DNA of 64,000 nt from Clostridium sp. K4410.MGS-306 (lineage in GTDB: Bacteria; Cyanobacteriota; Vampirovibrionia; Gastranaerophilales; Gastranaerophilaceae). Below are positions 49,757-58,357 of this stretch, in pieces. Both the position numbers and the translations under genes were made by a program. How positions within the stretch are numbered: the first letter of the stretch is position 1; every line of letters begins with the position of its first letter. Where the stretch lies: positions 8,716 through 72,715 of the forward strand of contig LARD01000017.1 of NCBI GenBank assembly GCA_000980375.1. Reading direction: 5' to 3'. A model generated the notes under the pieces. That model did no database searches and was not told the origin of the DNA. It saw only the letters and a program-made list of their open reading frames with translations.

Positions 49757-51283
49757 TTAATTTTTGCTCATAAGATTCAAACCGTTAAAGATTGCCTTTA
49801 CGTTTGCTTTTAGTGTGCTTTCATCCTTGCCTCTGGCAAGAATTGTCCTTCCGTCAAGGTCTTCAAAATGAATAACGGTCATGGCTGTAGCACCGGAACC
49901 AAAAATTCTTCCGTCAACAGCATATTGCTCGTAATCCACCAGTTTTTGAGGGTAACCGGCCTGTTTTAAAGCAGAAAGACATGCATCCAAAGGCCCGTTG
50001 CCCTGTGCGTTCATGTCAAAAAATTCTGTTTTGTGGAAAAATTTGAGGTTAAACATGTTTTCAGCGAGTTTTTCAAACGCCACAAGCCTGAAATCACCTT
50101 TGACATTGAATACTTCGTTAAAGTAAATATCAATAATATTTCTTGCAGGAAGTTCGCCGACCTTTTGCGCTGCTTCTTTAACAATTGGTGTAATTCTGAC
50201 AGCTTCTTGTATTGTAATGGGATAACCGGCATCAGAAATAATCTCAAACACCGCTGTTTTGCCTGACTGGCTTGTGAATCCGATTTTTTCATCATCTTTT
50301 CTACCGATGAGAGTCGGATGAATCGGCCTGTAGGCGCCTTTTTCCATGTCTTTTGTCTTAACCGCACCGTCTTGATGGATACCGCTTCTGTGAGCAAGTG
50401 CTTCAGGCCCTATGAGAGGAGCTTTTTCAGGTATTTCTACTTTTGACATGTCTGACACAACAAGAGCAAGCTCATAAATTTCGCCAAGGTTCAACGGCAC
50501 ATCCACGCCGCTGTTGTGCAGCCCCACCGCAACCTCGTACATGTTGGTGTTGCCCGCACGCTCACCAAGACCGTTTAACGAACATTCCAACTGTGTTGCA
50601 CCTGCAAAATAGCTTTCTATTGTTGCAGCAGTAGCCATTCCAAGGTCATTGTGGCAGTGCACGGCAATCATTATGTCTTTTGGCAGTGCTTGATAAACTT
50701 TTTCTACCATGTCCACAAAAGTTTTTACCCTTGTTCTTTCAACGGTGTTGGGAAGGTTTATTACGGTCGCACCGGCTTTTACAACATCTTTTAATGTATC
50801 AATTACATAATCGAGATTTTCCATGCAATCGCCAAAATGCTCTACAGAAAACTGCACTTCGCCTTGTTTTGATACTTTTTGGATTTTTTCTTTTGCAAAT
50901 GTAACAGCCTCAATGGCAGTTTTTCGCACCTGCTCAGGTTTTTTATTGAGCACGTATTTCATATTAAACGGGCTCATTGCAATAAATGTGTGCAATCTCG
51001 GTCTTTTGCAAAAAGATATTGCTTCGACTGCAGTTTCGATATCATGTTCTACAGCACGTGCCAAAGCACTTATCACAAGATTTTGGGGTGCAATTTGAGC
51101 AAGCCTTTTTACAGCTTCAAAATCCATTTCAGCTGCTGCCGGAAATCCTGCTTCCACAGCCTGAACACCAAATTTGACGAGTTTGTCAAAGATAAATTCT
51201 TTTTCTTTTAAGTTCCACGGTTTTTTAAGAGACTGGTTTCCGTCCCTTAATGTAATATCATAAAAAAATGGTTGCCTTGTCAT
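49757..51283 (-). CDS. leuA: 2-isopropylmalate synthase
   Basis: First committed step of leucine synthesis: acetyl-CoA plus 2-oxoisovalerate. 508 aa from ATG 51283. DITLRDGNQS has the catalytic Arg and metal Asp; note RDGNQ instead of the RDGEQ of enteric LeuA. HCHNDLGMA and the SGIHQDG His complete the metal site. The C-terminal leucine-feedback domain (about 390-508) is present. There is no ribosome site; TATAAT (51296-51291) ends 7 nt before the ATG, with TTGTTA 17 nt further up. An upstream in-frame extension lies before this promoter. Confidence 0.92.
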   Translation of the reverse strand: MTRQPFFYDITLRDGNQSLKKPWNLKEKEFIFDKLVKFGVQAVEAGFPAAAEMDFEAVKRLAQIAPQNLVISALARAVEHDIETAVEAISFCKRPRLHTFIAMSPFNMKYVLNKKPEQVRKTAIEAVTFAKEKIQKVSKQGEVQFSVEHFGDCMENLDYVIDTLKDVVKAGATVINLPNTVERTRVKTFVDMVEKVYQALPKDIMIAVHCHNDLGMATAATIESYFAGATQLECSLNGLGERAGNTNMYEVAVGLHNSGVDVPLNLGEIYELALVVSDMSKVEIPEKAPLIGPEALAHRSGIHQDGAVKTKDMEKGAYRPIHPTLIGRKDDEKIGFTSQSGKTAVFEIISDAGYPITIQEAVRITPIVKEAAQKVGELPARNIIDIYFNEVFNVKGDFRLVAFEKLAENMFNLKFFHKTEFFDMNAQGNGPLDACLSALKQAGYPQKLVDYEQYAVDGRIFGSGATAMTVIHFEDLDGRTILARGKDESTLKANVKAIFNGLNLMSKN

Positions 51284-51319
51284 AAAATTAATTATATATT
51301 TTTTGTGTAAAATTAACAA
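51281..51319 (-). promoter_or_regulatory. leuA promoter touching the start codon
   Basis: TTGTTA (51319-51314), 17-nt spacer, TATAAT (51296-51291), then 7 nt to the ATG. A transcript from the normal distance would begin at or within one base of the ATG, so leuA mRNA is probably leaderless. Confidence 0.6.
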
Positions 51320-51373
51320 CAATGTGGAATCATGATGGTATAATAGAAACATAAAAATTTTGGGAGTTTAGTA

Positions 51374-51976
51374 TTGGATAGTTATAATTTCTTAAAACCC
51401 TCAAATAAACTGGAAATAATTCTGGACAACAAAAGCTATTTTTGCACAATTTATTATGTGGAAAACGATAAGCTGACAGTCTTTTTTGACAAACAAACAG
51501 AGCTCCCTGAAAAAGAAATCGAAATAAATATTTACGCTCAAGACGGCGTATACAATGCAACAAGCAGAATTTTATCGAGCAATTACCTGAACGAAACAAC
51601 ATTTTACATGCTCTCTTTTCCGTCCAATATCAAACACTCTCAAAGACGTGAATATTTAAGAGCAGACATAGAAACAGATTTTGCTATGACAGTTGAATTC
51701 GAAGGCACACAGGTGGATAGAATCATAGCAACAACAAAAAACATTTGCGCAAAAGGGCTGGCCTTTATCTCGGACAAACAAATGAACGCATACACAAAAC
51801 TGGATATCGAGCTTTTCCTTGCGGGCAAACAAATCAACACACATGCCGAGCTGGTTTATTCTAACCCGATAAGAATTAACAACTCTTTTAAATTCCTTAC
51901 GGCTGTGACGTTTACGGACATTTCAAAAGAAGAAATGAACTTTATAACGCTGCAATGTATGAAATATAAAGGATAA
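51374..51976 (+). CDS. PilZ-domain protein
   Basis: A 200-aa c-di-GMP receptor candidate with the same two-domain layout as the protein at 2539. It has an N-terminal beta domain, then PilZ with RREYLR (RxxxR) and NICAKG at the second motif, with Cys in place of the usual Ser. The start is TTG 51374 with GGGAG 7 nt upstream. The next gene starts 4 nt after it, suggesting an operon. Confidence 0.85.
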   Translation: MDSYNFLKPSNKLEIILDNKSYFCTIYYVENDKLTVFFDKQTELPEKEIEINIYAQDGVYNATSRILSSNYLNETTFYMLSFPSNIKHSQRREYLRADIETDFAMTVEFEGTQVDRIIATTKNICAKGLAFISDKQMNAYTKLDIELFLAGKQINTHAELVYSNPIRINNSFKFLTAVTFTDISKEEMNFITLQCMKYKG

Positions 51977-51979
51977 TTA

Positions 51980-52405
51980 ATGGACAAATACGGATTTCCT
52001 ATTGTTTTATTTTTAATCATCTTCGGTCTTTATTCACTTTTCAAACCTACTGTTTATAACACATACGTAGACCAGGACTACCTTAAAAGCTTGAGAACAT
52101 GCAAAACGCATGTTTCAAAAGGCAAGCTGCCGCAGCCAAACAATATCAGCTCAATGAGTATTGTAAGAGGGCCAAAACAGGGAAAATGCGTTATACAAAC
52201 TATTAACGAGTTTAGCAAAGAAAAGCTCTCTTATGTGTGCTCACTTAACAAATATCAGCTTGCAGACTATATAAAAGTGAGAGAAAGCCGTGTGTTTACA
52301 ATGCAAGGATATAACGATACAATACTGCTCAAAAAATTTATAAAAGAAGGTGCCTGCAAAACCTACAAATTTGAAGATAATAAATGGGTAGTAACAAGCA
52401 AATAG
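51980..52405 (+). CDS. Membrane-anchored hypothetical protein
   Basis: A 141-aa protein with one N-terminal membrane segment (FPIVLFLIIFGLYSLF) and a soluble, probably periplasmic domain with three Cys (TCKTH, KCVIQT, YVCSLN, GACKTY region). No family is recognised. It is 4 nt downstream of the PilZ gene, so it may act with it. Ends at a strong terminator. Confidence 0.7.
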   Translation: MDKYGFPIVLFLIIFGLYSLFKPTVYNTYVDQDYLKSLRTCKTHVSKGKLPQPNNISSMSIVRGPKQGKCVIQTINEFSKEKLSYVCSLNKYQLADYIKVRESRVFTMQGYNDTILLKKFIKEGACKTYKFEDNKWVVTSK

Positions 52406-52425
52406 ATTTTTTTACAAACGCAATA

Positions 52426-52467
52426 AAAAAGCTCCTTAATCAATTTGAAAATTTTAAGGAGCTTTTT
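52426..52467 (+). terminator. Bidirectional intrinsic terminator
   Basis: 14-bp stem AAAAAGCTCCTTAA/TTAAGGAGCTTTTT with a 14-nt loop. It separates the 51980 gene from the convergent HEAT-repeat gene. Confidence 0.92.
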
Positions 52468-52505
52468 AAATTTTGGTTTATGTCAGTAACAACATTTTCC
52501 TAAAA

Positions 52506-53360
52506 CTAGGCATTTGCTGTTTTCTTTTGAGGAGCAGCACCGGGGATAGCCTGCCAGTTAGCTGCCATGATTTTTTTGAATGATTTCAAAGCTGTATCTT
52601 CGAGTTCGCCCAGCTCGTCTGCTGCCATGATGAGTTCTCTCAAAGGCATAAGAGCTCTTTGGTCTCTCAATACACCAAGCGCAGCTGCTGCACCTGCTCT
52701 AACAAGGTCATTTTCTTTTTTGTTTTGCATAACTTCAATCAAAGCCGGAACAGCTTTTTTGTCGCTCAATTTGCCAAGTGAAGTTACAGCATATATTCTG
52801 ACATTTACCCATTCATCTTTCAGCATAGTGATAATTTTATCAACTGCTTTAGGGTTTCCGATTTCACCCAGTGCTCTTGTAGCGTCGCATCTTACGTTAA
52901 CTTTTTCATGGTCTAAAGATTCCATCAAAGCATCTGTAGCAACGTCGCCGATTTCGATTAAAGCATCTGTAGCAGTGATACAAACTTGAGGGTTTTCATC
53001 GTTAAGTGCTTCAACAAGCGGTTCTACAACTTCTTTGCCGCCCAAACGTCCTAATGCACGAGCAGCACGGACACGAACGTCAACGTTTCTATCTTCTCTC
53101 AAGGATTCGATAAGAGGAATTGTAGCATTTACATCGCCTAATTCGCCCAATGCTCTTGCAGCATACAAACGAACAGAGCCGTTTTTATCATTTTTTAATA
53201 CGTCAATAAGCGGTTCAACTGCCTGTGAATCACCTATTTCTCCAAGAATACGAGCTGCATTATATCTGACTTTTTCAGAATTGCTTGTTCTTAAATCATT
53301 GAGCAATTCGTCAAATGATTTTTTTGCTTGTTTTTTTCTTGAGTTCACACTAATTGTCAT
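52506..53360 (-). CDS. HEAT-repeat protein (PBS-lyase-like)
   Basis: A 284-aa protein of seven ~31-residue HEAT repeats, each of the form VR..AARALGELGD..A..PLIE.L (from VRYNAARILGEIGD to VRAGAAAALGVLRD). This is the repeat type of CpcE/CpcF phycobilin lyases and related cyanobacterial proteins, but the window shows no phycobiliprotein genes. A protein-binding scaffold role is likely. The N-terminus is basic and the C-terminus short and Ala/Pro-rich. Its relation to cyanobacterial repeats supports the lineage call. Confidence 0.9.
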   Translation of the reverse strand: MTISVNSRKKQAKKSFDELLNDLRTSNSEKVRYNAARILGEIGDSQAVEPLIDVLKNDKNGSVRLYAARALGELGDVNATIPLIESLREDRNVDVRVRAARALGRLGGKEVVEPLVEALNDENPQVCITATDALIEIGDVATDALMESLDHEKVNVRCDATRALGEIGNPKAVDKIITMLKDEWVNVRIYAVTSLGKLSDKKAVPALIEVMQNKKENDLVRAGAAAALGVLRDQRALMPLRELIMAADELGELEDTALKSFKKIMAANWQAIPGAAPQKKTANA

Positions 53361-53707
53361 GTCTTTCCTCCGACATTACCTACTAAAATATTTCCTACAT
53401 TTATATTAAAAACAGTGGTTTAAAATTAATTGACTTTTTAGCATATTTTGTTAACAATATCTTTACATATCTTAAATAAGGGTAAAGAGAACACTTAATT
53501 CTTCTCTGTTTTTCTATTATAACATTTTTTTGGGGTTAGGGAATACATCTTAAGTCTAATTACTACAATAAATGTAAATTGTTTTTTTAATATTAGAGTT
53601 GTTTATTTAAAATTAATACGAAATTAACGCACAATTTTGTAACAAAATATTAACAAAATTGAAAACTCATATTTTTGTGTACTGTTTGCCAAACTTAAGA
53701 CTAAAAA
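53361..53707. other. AT-rich intergenic region, no gene seen
   Basis: About 350 nt upstream of the HEAT gene and downstream of the DUF2085 gene. Very AT-rich with several candidate -10 boxes but no clear -35 pair, hairpin or frame with a ribosome site. Confidence 0.5.
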
Positions 53708-54172
53708 TTACCATCCCTTTTTGCCTTCGAGCCAGTCAAGAATCTTTATAAACAACATGCCCAGAAACGCACCGAGGAAAAAGCCGTCTATTAGTCTTAT
53801 AAAATCGTTTGTAACAAACAGATTAAAATACTCTGCGACAATCTCGCCAAAAGCAAGTGTACCTATGATAATAAAAATTATCTTGTCCATTTTGAACTTG
53901 TGAAGATAAGTATACAAAATGATTGCAGCACTGATATAAGAACCTATGCAGCGCGCACAAATTCCGATTGGATGGTGCAAAATAGTAAAAATATTCGTGC
54001 CATGCATTTTACACAGCCTGTGCAAAAAGTCATACAAAACATTGGCAGCAGGAGCAAAATTTGAATGCGCAAGAACAGGCGCAAGAAAAGCACACGCTAT
54101 GACAACGACGCAAAACATACACGCCATGCCAACCAGTGCATTTTTAAAACTCCACTTTAAAATGTTACTCAT
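53708..54172 (-). CDS. DUF2085 membrane protein
   Basis: A 154-aa protein with about four membrane helices. The family hallmark is His residues followed by a CARC motif: HRLCKMHGTNIFTIL, then PIGICARCIGSYISA. The His/Cys set suggests metal binding. The function of the family is unknown. There is no ribosome site; TATAAT ends 7 nt before the ATG, one of several such starts here. Confidence 0.82.
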   Translation of the reverse strand: MSNILKWSFKNALVGMACMFCVVVIACAFLAPVLAHSNFAPAANVLYDFLHRLCKMHGTNIFTILHHPIGICARCIGSYISAAIILYTYLHKFKMDKIIFIIIGTLAFGEIVAEYFNLFVTNDFIRLIDGFFLGAFLGMLFIKILDWLEGKKGW

Positions 54173-54204
54173 AGAAATTATTATAAAACAAATTCACAAA
54201 AAAA

Positions 54205-54969
54205 CTACATCCAGCCGTTTCTTATGCATTCTTGTATAAAGCTTTCTGTTTTTTCGTTTATTTCGGCTTTTTTGGCAGGGTCAACAGCACACTCGGGGTC
54301 AATAAGGTAAATCTTTCCGTCCTTGTCTTTGCCTATTTGCCCCTCGTACAAGTCGTTTGCAATATAACCTTTTGAGAGAATCTTTTTTTCCATAAGGTCA
54401 ACATCGTGCTGTGTTACACCTTTTTTTGAGTATTTTTTTTGGATGTAATAAAAATATTGTTTTTTTATTGTACCCTTTTTGAGCACCTGTGCGTCAAAGT
54501 CTTCTGTTTTGTTTCTCATTGCAAAATGGTCGTCTGTGCACAATTTCACGATGTTTCCGTCTTGGTTTTCCAGCGCAAGCGCACTGTAGCCGCTTCCAAG
54601 AAAACCGGTAAATTTCATATTTTTAAATCTCATCTCAAACGATTCTTTAAACTCGTTGAGCGTAAACCCGCTTTTTACAACCCCGTATCTGCAAAGGTGG
54701 TATTTATCATCAGCCTTTTGAACAGTATCAAGAGCCTGAGCAAGTGTCAGCGGTTTTTTAAATCTTAATTCTTCAAAGCTGTTGTCTTTCAAATAGCTTA
54801 CTGTGCCAAATTCAGTAGGCCTTTTTAATGTATTTTGCGGCACAAAAATATCTGATTCTAAATTCTTTATCCCCGAAAACTCAGATGATTGAATATTCTC
54901 AGCCGAAGTTTTGCCCCTAAAAACAGGGCGTCTGATAGAAGCATTGAAAAAATTACTTACAAGATACAT
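54205..54969 (-). CDS. Kinase-fold-like protein with N-terminal FxG tag, paralogue of 32232-32996
   Basis: A 254-aa protein. Blocks shared with the 32232 protein: FLGSGYSALALENQDGNIVKLCTDDHF (there LGATALVFETEDGNALKLTPYDHF), a following YYI/YYYLQ-K strand, and DGKIYLIDPECAV. GxGxSALALE...VKL reads like a kinase glycine loop plus Lys strand, and LIDPE like a degenerate DFG. The N-terminus is short, Asn-containing and ends RRPVFRG. ATG 54969 is chosen; TTG 54990 is in frame upstream. No ribosome site is seen. Function unknown; a divergent kinase or pseudokinase is inferred. Confidence 0.55.
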   Translation of the reverse strand: MYLVSNFFNASIRRPVFRGKTSAENIQSSEFSGIKNLESDIFVPQNTLKRPTEFGTVSYLKDNSFEELRFKKPLTLAQALDTVQKADDKYHLCRYGVVKSGFTLNEFKESFEMRFKNMKFTGFLGSGYSALALENQDGNIVKLCTDDHFAMRNKTEDFDAQVLKKGTIKKQYFYYIQKKYSKKGVTQHDVDLMEKKILSKGYIANDLYEGQIGKDKDGKIYLIDPECAVDPAKKAEINEKTESFIQECIRNGWM

Positions 54970-55001
54970 ATTCACATAACGTACCAACAAAAATATTTTT
55001 G

Positions 55002-56456
55002 CTATTTTTTGATTACTTCAAGATATTTGTATTCATTCAAATAAGGCATGTGCTCCTGTGTAATCAATTCGCCCGGAAGCAAAATCGAAATACCCGGAGG
55101 ACACTCTGCAATAACCTCTGCCGAAATTCTGCCAACAGCTTGTTCTTTTGAGATAGTTTCTTTTTCGCTGTAGTATGCTTCTCTGGGGTTCATCACTATC
55201 TGCGGGGTAAGCATGGGCATGTGTTTTCTGTTTTCTATGTAATAAATATCAGAATACTGTGCATGCGCGATTTTTTCAAAAGCATTTACAAGGTATTGAA
55301 TTTCCTGTTTTGTGTTGCCGATGTTGATTAACAGCAAAACACCGATATCGCTTGCAGATTCCACCTCAATATCAAAATCAATTTCCAGAATACTTTCAAG
55401 ACGTTTGCCCGAAAGCCCGTCCACACGGACAAAAACCTTTGTAACATCCTGATTATAGTTTTCTGTTGCTTCTAAAACGTGAACGCCTTCAATTTTGTGA
55501 AGTCTTTTTCTAACGTATTTAGCGTGTTGAATAGCGCGGTTCAACTGTTTTTTGCCGTGTTTTGACTCAAGGTTTGCACGCGCAGCATCAAGGCTTGCCA
55601 TCAAAAGCATTGAGGGGCTGGTTGTCTGCAAAAGCTGGAGTGTTCTTTCAATTTCATCAGGATCAAACTTTGAACCTTCTGTAATATGAAGCATAGAGCT
55701 CTGTGACATGCTTCCGCCTGTTTTGTGCAAAGAATGCACAACAGCATCCGCACCAAGATGAAGCGAGGATTCCGGAAGGTTTTTGTTAAAGTTCCACAAA
55801 CAACCGTGTGCCTCGTCCACAACCAGAGGCACATCGTATTTTTTACAGATATCCGCAATGGCTTTTACGTTAGATACAACGCCCTCGTAGGTGGGGTTTG
55901 TAATCCACACGAGCGCAACATCATCGTTTTCTTTTAATGCTTTTTCGATTTCACGGGGTTCTATCTCGCCCCAGAGCGACCACTCGTTGAGTTTTTCGGG
56001 AAGAATCCAAACAGGCTCTGCGCCGGAAATAATCATGCCTGTCAAAATAGAGCGGTGACAGTTTCTGTTAACAATTACTTTTTTACCCTTTTTGGACATA
56101 CACATTGCAAGGGTAAGGTTGCCGATTGTGGAGCCGCCCAGCAAAAAGAAGGTTTCCTTTGCGCCGAACGCCTTTGCAGCAAGCGCGCGTGCCTCTTTGA
56201 TAGGGCCAGTGGACGGGTGGAGTGTGCCAAGGTTATCAAATTCGTCTGTAGTGTCTAAAAGCAAAGCTTTGTTGCCGATGAGCTTTTTAAAAGGGCCGTA
56301 AGCAGCACGTCCTGCCGTATGACCGGGTATGTGGAACTGTACCATTGGGTTTTTATAAAACTTTTCCAAAGCCTCCACAAGCGGTGCTTTTACATCGCTT
56401 CTCAGGTCATCTGCAATTTTTCTGAACTTATGTGTTTTTGTCTTTGCCTTCAACAT
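55002..56456 (-). CDS. Orn/Lys/Arg decarboxylase (PLP, short type)
   Basis: A 484-aa fold-type I PLP enzyme making a polyamine from a basic amino acid. The PLP Lys is in VHSLHKTGGSMSQSSML; VVDEAHGCLWNF holds the cofactor Asp-His; FHIPGHTAG is the family N-terminal mark. The length matches the SpeA (Bacillus)/cyanobacterial group, which lacks the wing domain of enteric decarboxylases. The substrate (arginine or lysine) cannot be set from sequence alone. Confidence 0.9.
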   Translation of the reverse strand: MLKAKTKTHKFRKIADDLRSDVKAPLVEALEKFYKNPMVQFHIPGHTAGRAAYGPFKKLIGNKALLLDTTDEFDNLGTLHPSTGPIKEARALAAKAFGAKETFFLLGGSTIGNLTLAMCMSKKGKKVIVNRNCHRSILTGMIISGAEPVWILPEKLNEWSLWGEIEPREIEKALKENDDVALVWITNPTYEGVVSNVKAIADICKKYDVPLVVDEAHGCLWNFNKNLPESSLHLGADAVVHSLHKTGGSMSQSSMLHITEGSKFDPDEIERTLQLLQTTSPSMLLMASLDAARANLESKHGKKQLNRAIQHAKYVRKRLHKIEGVHVLEATENYNQDVTKVFVRVDGLSGKRLESILEIDFDIEVESASDIGVLLLINIGNTKQEIQYLVNAFEKIAHAQYSDIYYIENRKHMPMLTPQIVMNPREAYYSEKETISKEQAVGRISAEVIAECPPGISILLPGELITQEHMPYLNEYKYLEVIKK

Positions 56457-56617
56457 TTAGCATAAAATCTCCACTGAATTTGATACGCGTATTTTATATA
56501 CTACTACAAAAATAATTTTTATAGTACCATCATGTATATTATAAAGGTTATTTTTTATAAAACACATAAAAAATAAATTTGCTAGCAATTAATAACACAA
56601 AAAAAAGGAAAAGATTT

Positions 56618-57661
56618 ATGCTCATAATCATGAACCCCAGTGCCACTGACGAACAGATTCAAGACGTTGTAAGCTTTATTAAAAGAAAAAACTTTGACGC
56701 ACACGTGTCTAAAGGCGAAGTGCAGACAGTAATCGGCGCAGTAGGCGGAAAAATCGTAGACCCCAGAGACATTGAACTTTTAGAAGGCGTGAAGGAAGTA
56801 ATAAGAATTTCTTCCAGCTACAAACTCGCAGGCCGTATGTTCAAACCCGAAGACACAATAATCGAAGTCAACGGAGTAAAATTCGGCGGGGATAATATAG
56901 GGATGATTGCAGGCCCTTGCACGGTCGAAAGTTATGAGCAGATGGACCAAACCGCAAAACAATTGAGCGCTATGGGCGTAAAAATATTGAGAGGCGGCGC
57001 TTTCAAACCCAGAACTTCGCCATACGCTTTTCAGGGAATGGGAGAAGAAGGCTTAAAAATAATAAGAGATGTTGCCGACCGCTACGGCATGGCTGTAACA
57101 AGCGAGGTAATGGAAATTTCTCAAATTCCAATGTGCTTAAAATACGTTGACATTTTGCAAGTAGGAGCACGCAACATGCAAAACTTCAACCTGTTAAGAG
57201 AACTCGGCTACATAAACAAGCCTGTTGTGGTAAAAAGAGGCCTTTGTAACACCATCGAAGAGCTTCTTATGGCTGCAGAATACGTAATGTCAGGCGGAAA
57301 CAGAGAAGTTATCCTGTGCGAGCGCGGCATCAGAACGTTTGAAAGAATTACAAGAAACACGCTTGATTTGAGCGCAATTCCTGTTGTAAAAAAATTGAGC
57401 CACCTGCCGATTATTGTTGACCCGTCTCATGGTACAGGCTTGCGCGACAAGGTTGCACCGATGTCCAGAGCTGCTGTTGCCGCGGGCTGCGACGGTTTGA
57501 TTATCGAAGTGCATTATGACCCTGACACAGCGCTTTGTGACGGTGCACAGTCATTGTATCCGCAGCAATACAAAGATTTGCAGGATGATTTAGAGAAAAT
57601 TGCCCCCATAATCGGAAAACAAATCAGCGGACAAAAAATCAGCGCTTCGAGTGTAAAATAA
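56618..57661 (+). CDS. aroF: 3-deoxy-7-phosphoheptulonate synthase (DAHP synthase), AroAI-beta type
   Basis: First step of the shikimate pathway. 347 aa from ATG 56618 (AAGGAAAAG upstream; the frame opens at 56579). An N-terminal ferredoxin-like regulatory domain (about 1-70) precedes the barrel, as in Thermotoga and cyanobacterial enzymes inhibited by Tyr or Phe. Barrel motifs: IAGPCTVES, RGGAFKPRTSPYAFQG, VVVKRGL, and the metal residues in VDPSHGTG and IEVHYDPD. The stop abuts the convergent gmk stop. Confidence 0.95.
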   Translation: MLIIMNPSATDEQIQDVVSFIKRKNFDAHVSKGEVQTVIGAVGGKIVDPRDIELLEGVKEVIRISSSYKLAGRMFKPEDTIIEVNGVKFGGDNIGMIAGPCTVESYEQMDQTAKQLSAMGVKILRGGAFKPRTSPYAFQGMGEEGLKIIRDVADRYGMAVTSEVMEISQIPMCLKYVDILQVGARNMQNFNLLRELGYINKPVVVKRGLCNTIEELLMAAEYVMSGGNREVILCERGIRTFERITRNTLDLSAIPVVKKLSHLPIIVDPSHGTGLRDKVAPMSRAAVAAGCDGLIIEVHYDPDTALCDGAQSLYPQQYKDLQDDLEKIAPIIGKQISGQKISASSVK

Positions 57662-58219
57662 TTATTTTACAAAAATCTTTTCAAGCTCTGCAAGAGCATT
57701 TTCAAGACTATCGTTGACTATACGATAGTCATAATTTTTTGAGCACTCAATTTCTCTGTAAGCCTCATGCAAACGGCCCTGTATTGTTTGCTCATCTTCT
57801 GTATTTCGGCCTCTCAAGCGGTGTTCCAGCTCTTCTAAAGAAGGAGGGAGTATAAAAATCAAAACAGTATCAGGCAATTTTTGTTTGATTTGCAGCGCAC
57901 CTTTTGTCTCTATCTCAAGAATGAGATTTTCGCCTTTGTTTAGAGTTTTTTCAACCCAGGCTTTTTTTGTGCCGTAGCAATTGCCGTTAAACTCTGCCCA
58001 CTCAAGGAATTCACCGTTTTCAACTTCTTTCAAAAACTCCTGTTTATCAGTAAAGAAATAATTTACACCATCAACCTCACCGGGGCGGGGTTTTCTTGTT
58101 GTAGTAGAAATAGATAGTTTTAAATCCGGATGCTGTTTTAAAAGCAGGTTTAATAAAGTGCCTTTGCCAACACCCGATGAGCCTGATATAACAAACAGTT
58201 TTCCTTTTTTCTTTTCCAT
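57662..58219 (-). CDS. gmk: Guanylate kinase
   Basis: Phosphorylates GMP to GDP. 185 aa. P-loop ISGSSGVGKGTLLN; GMP-binding blocks STTTRKPRPGEVDGVNY and FLEWAEFNGNCYGT; lid region with RLRGRNTEDEQTIQGRL. TATAAT (58235-58230) lies 10 nt before the ATG and no ribosome site is visible. The convergent stop codons with aroF lie in an 18-bp palindrome. Confidence 0.96.
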   Translation of the reverse strand: MEKKKGKLFVISGSSGVGKGTLLNLLLKQHPDLKLSISTTTRKPRPGEVDGVNYFFTDKQEFLKEVENGEFLEWAEFNGNCYGTKKAWVEKTLNKGENLILEIETKGALQIKQKLPDTVLIFILPPSLEELEHRLRGRNTEDEQTIQGRLHEAYREIECSKNYDYRIVNDSLENALAELEKIFVK

Positions 58220-58357
58220 ATTGGATAATATTATACATTAGAGAAAAATTTTCTGCATAAAATTATTAAAAAGAAGAAAACAAAGTTAAAGTTAAAGTTA
58301 ACCTTAACGGTAAATATAATAAATTCTTTTTTAAAGTGATGTGCTAATGTCCATAAT

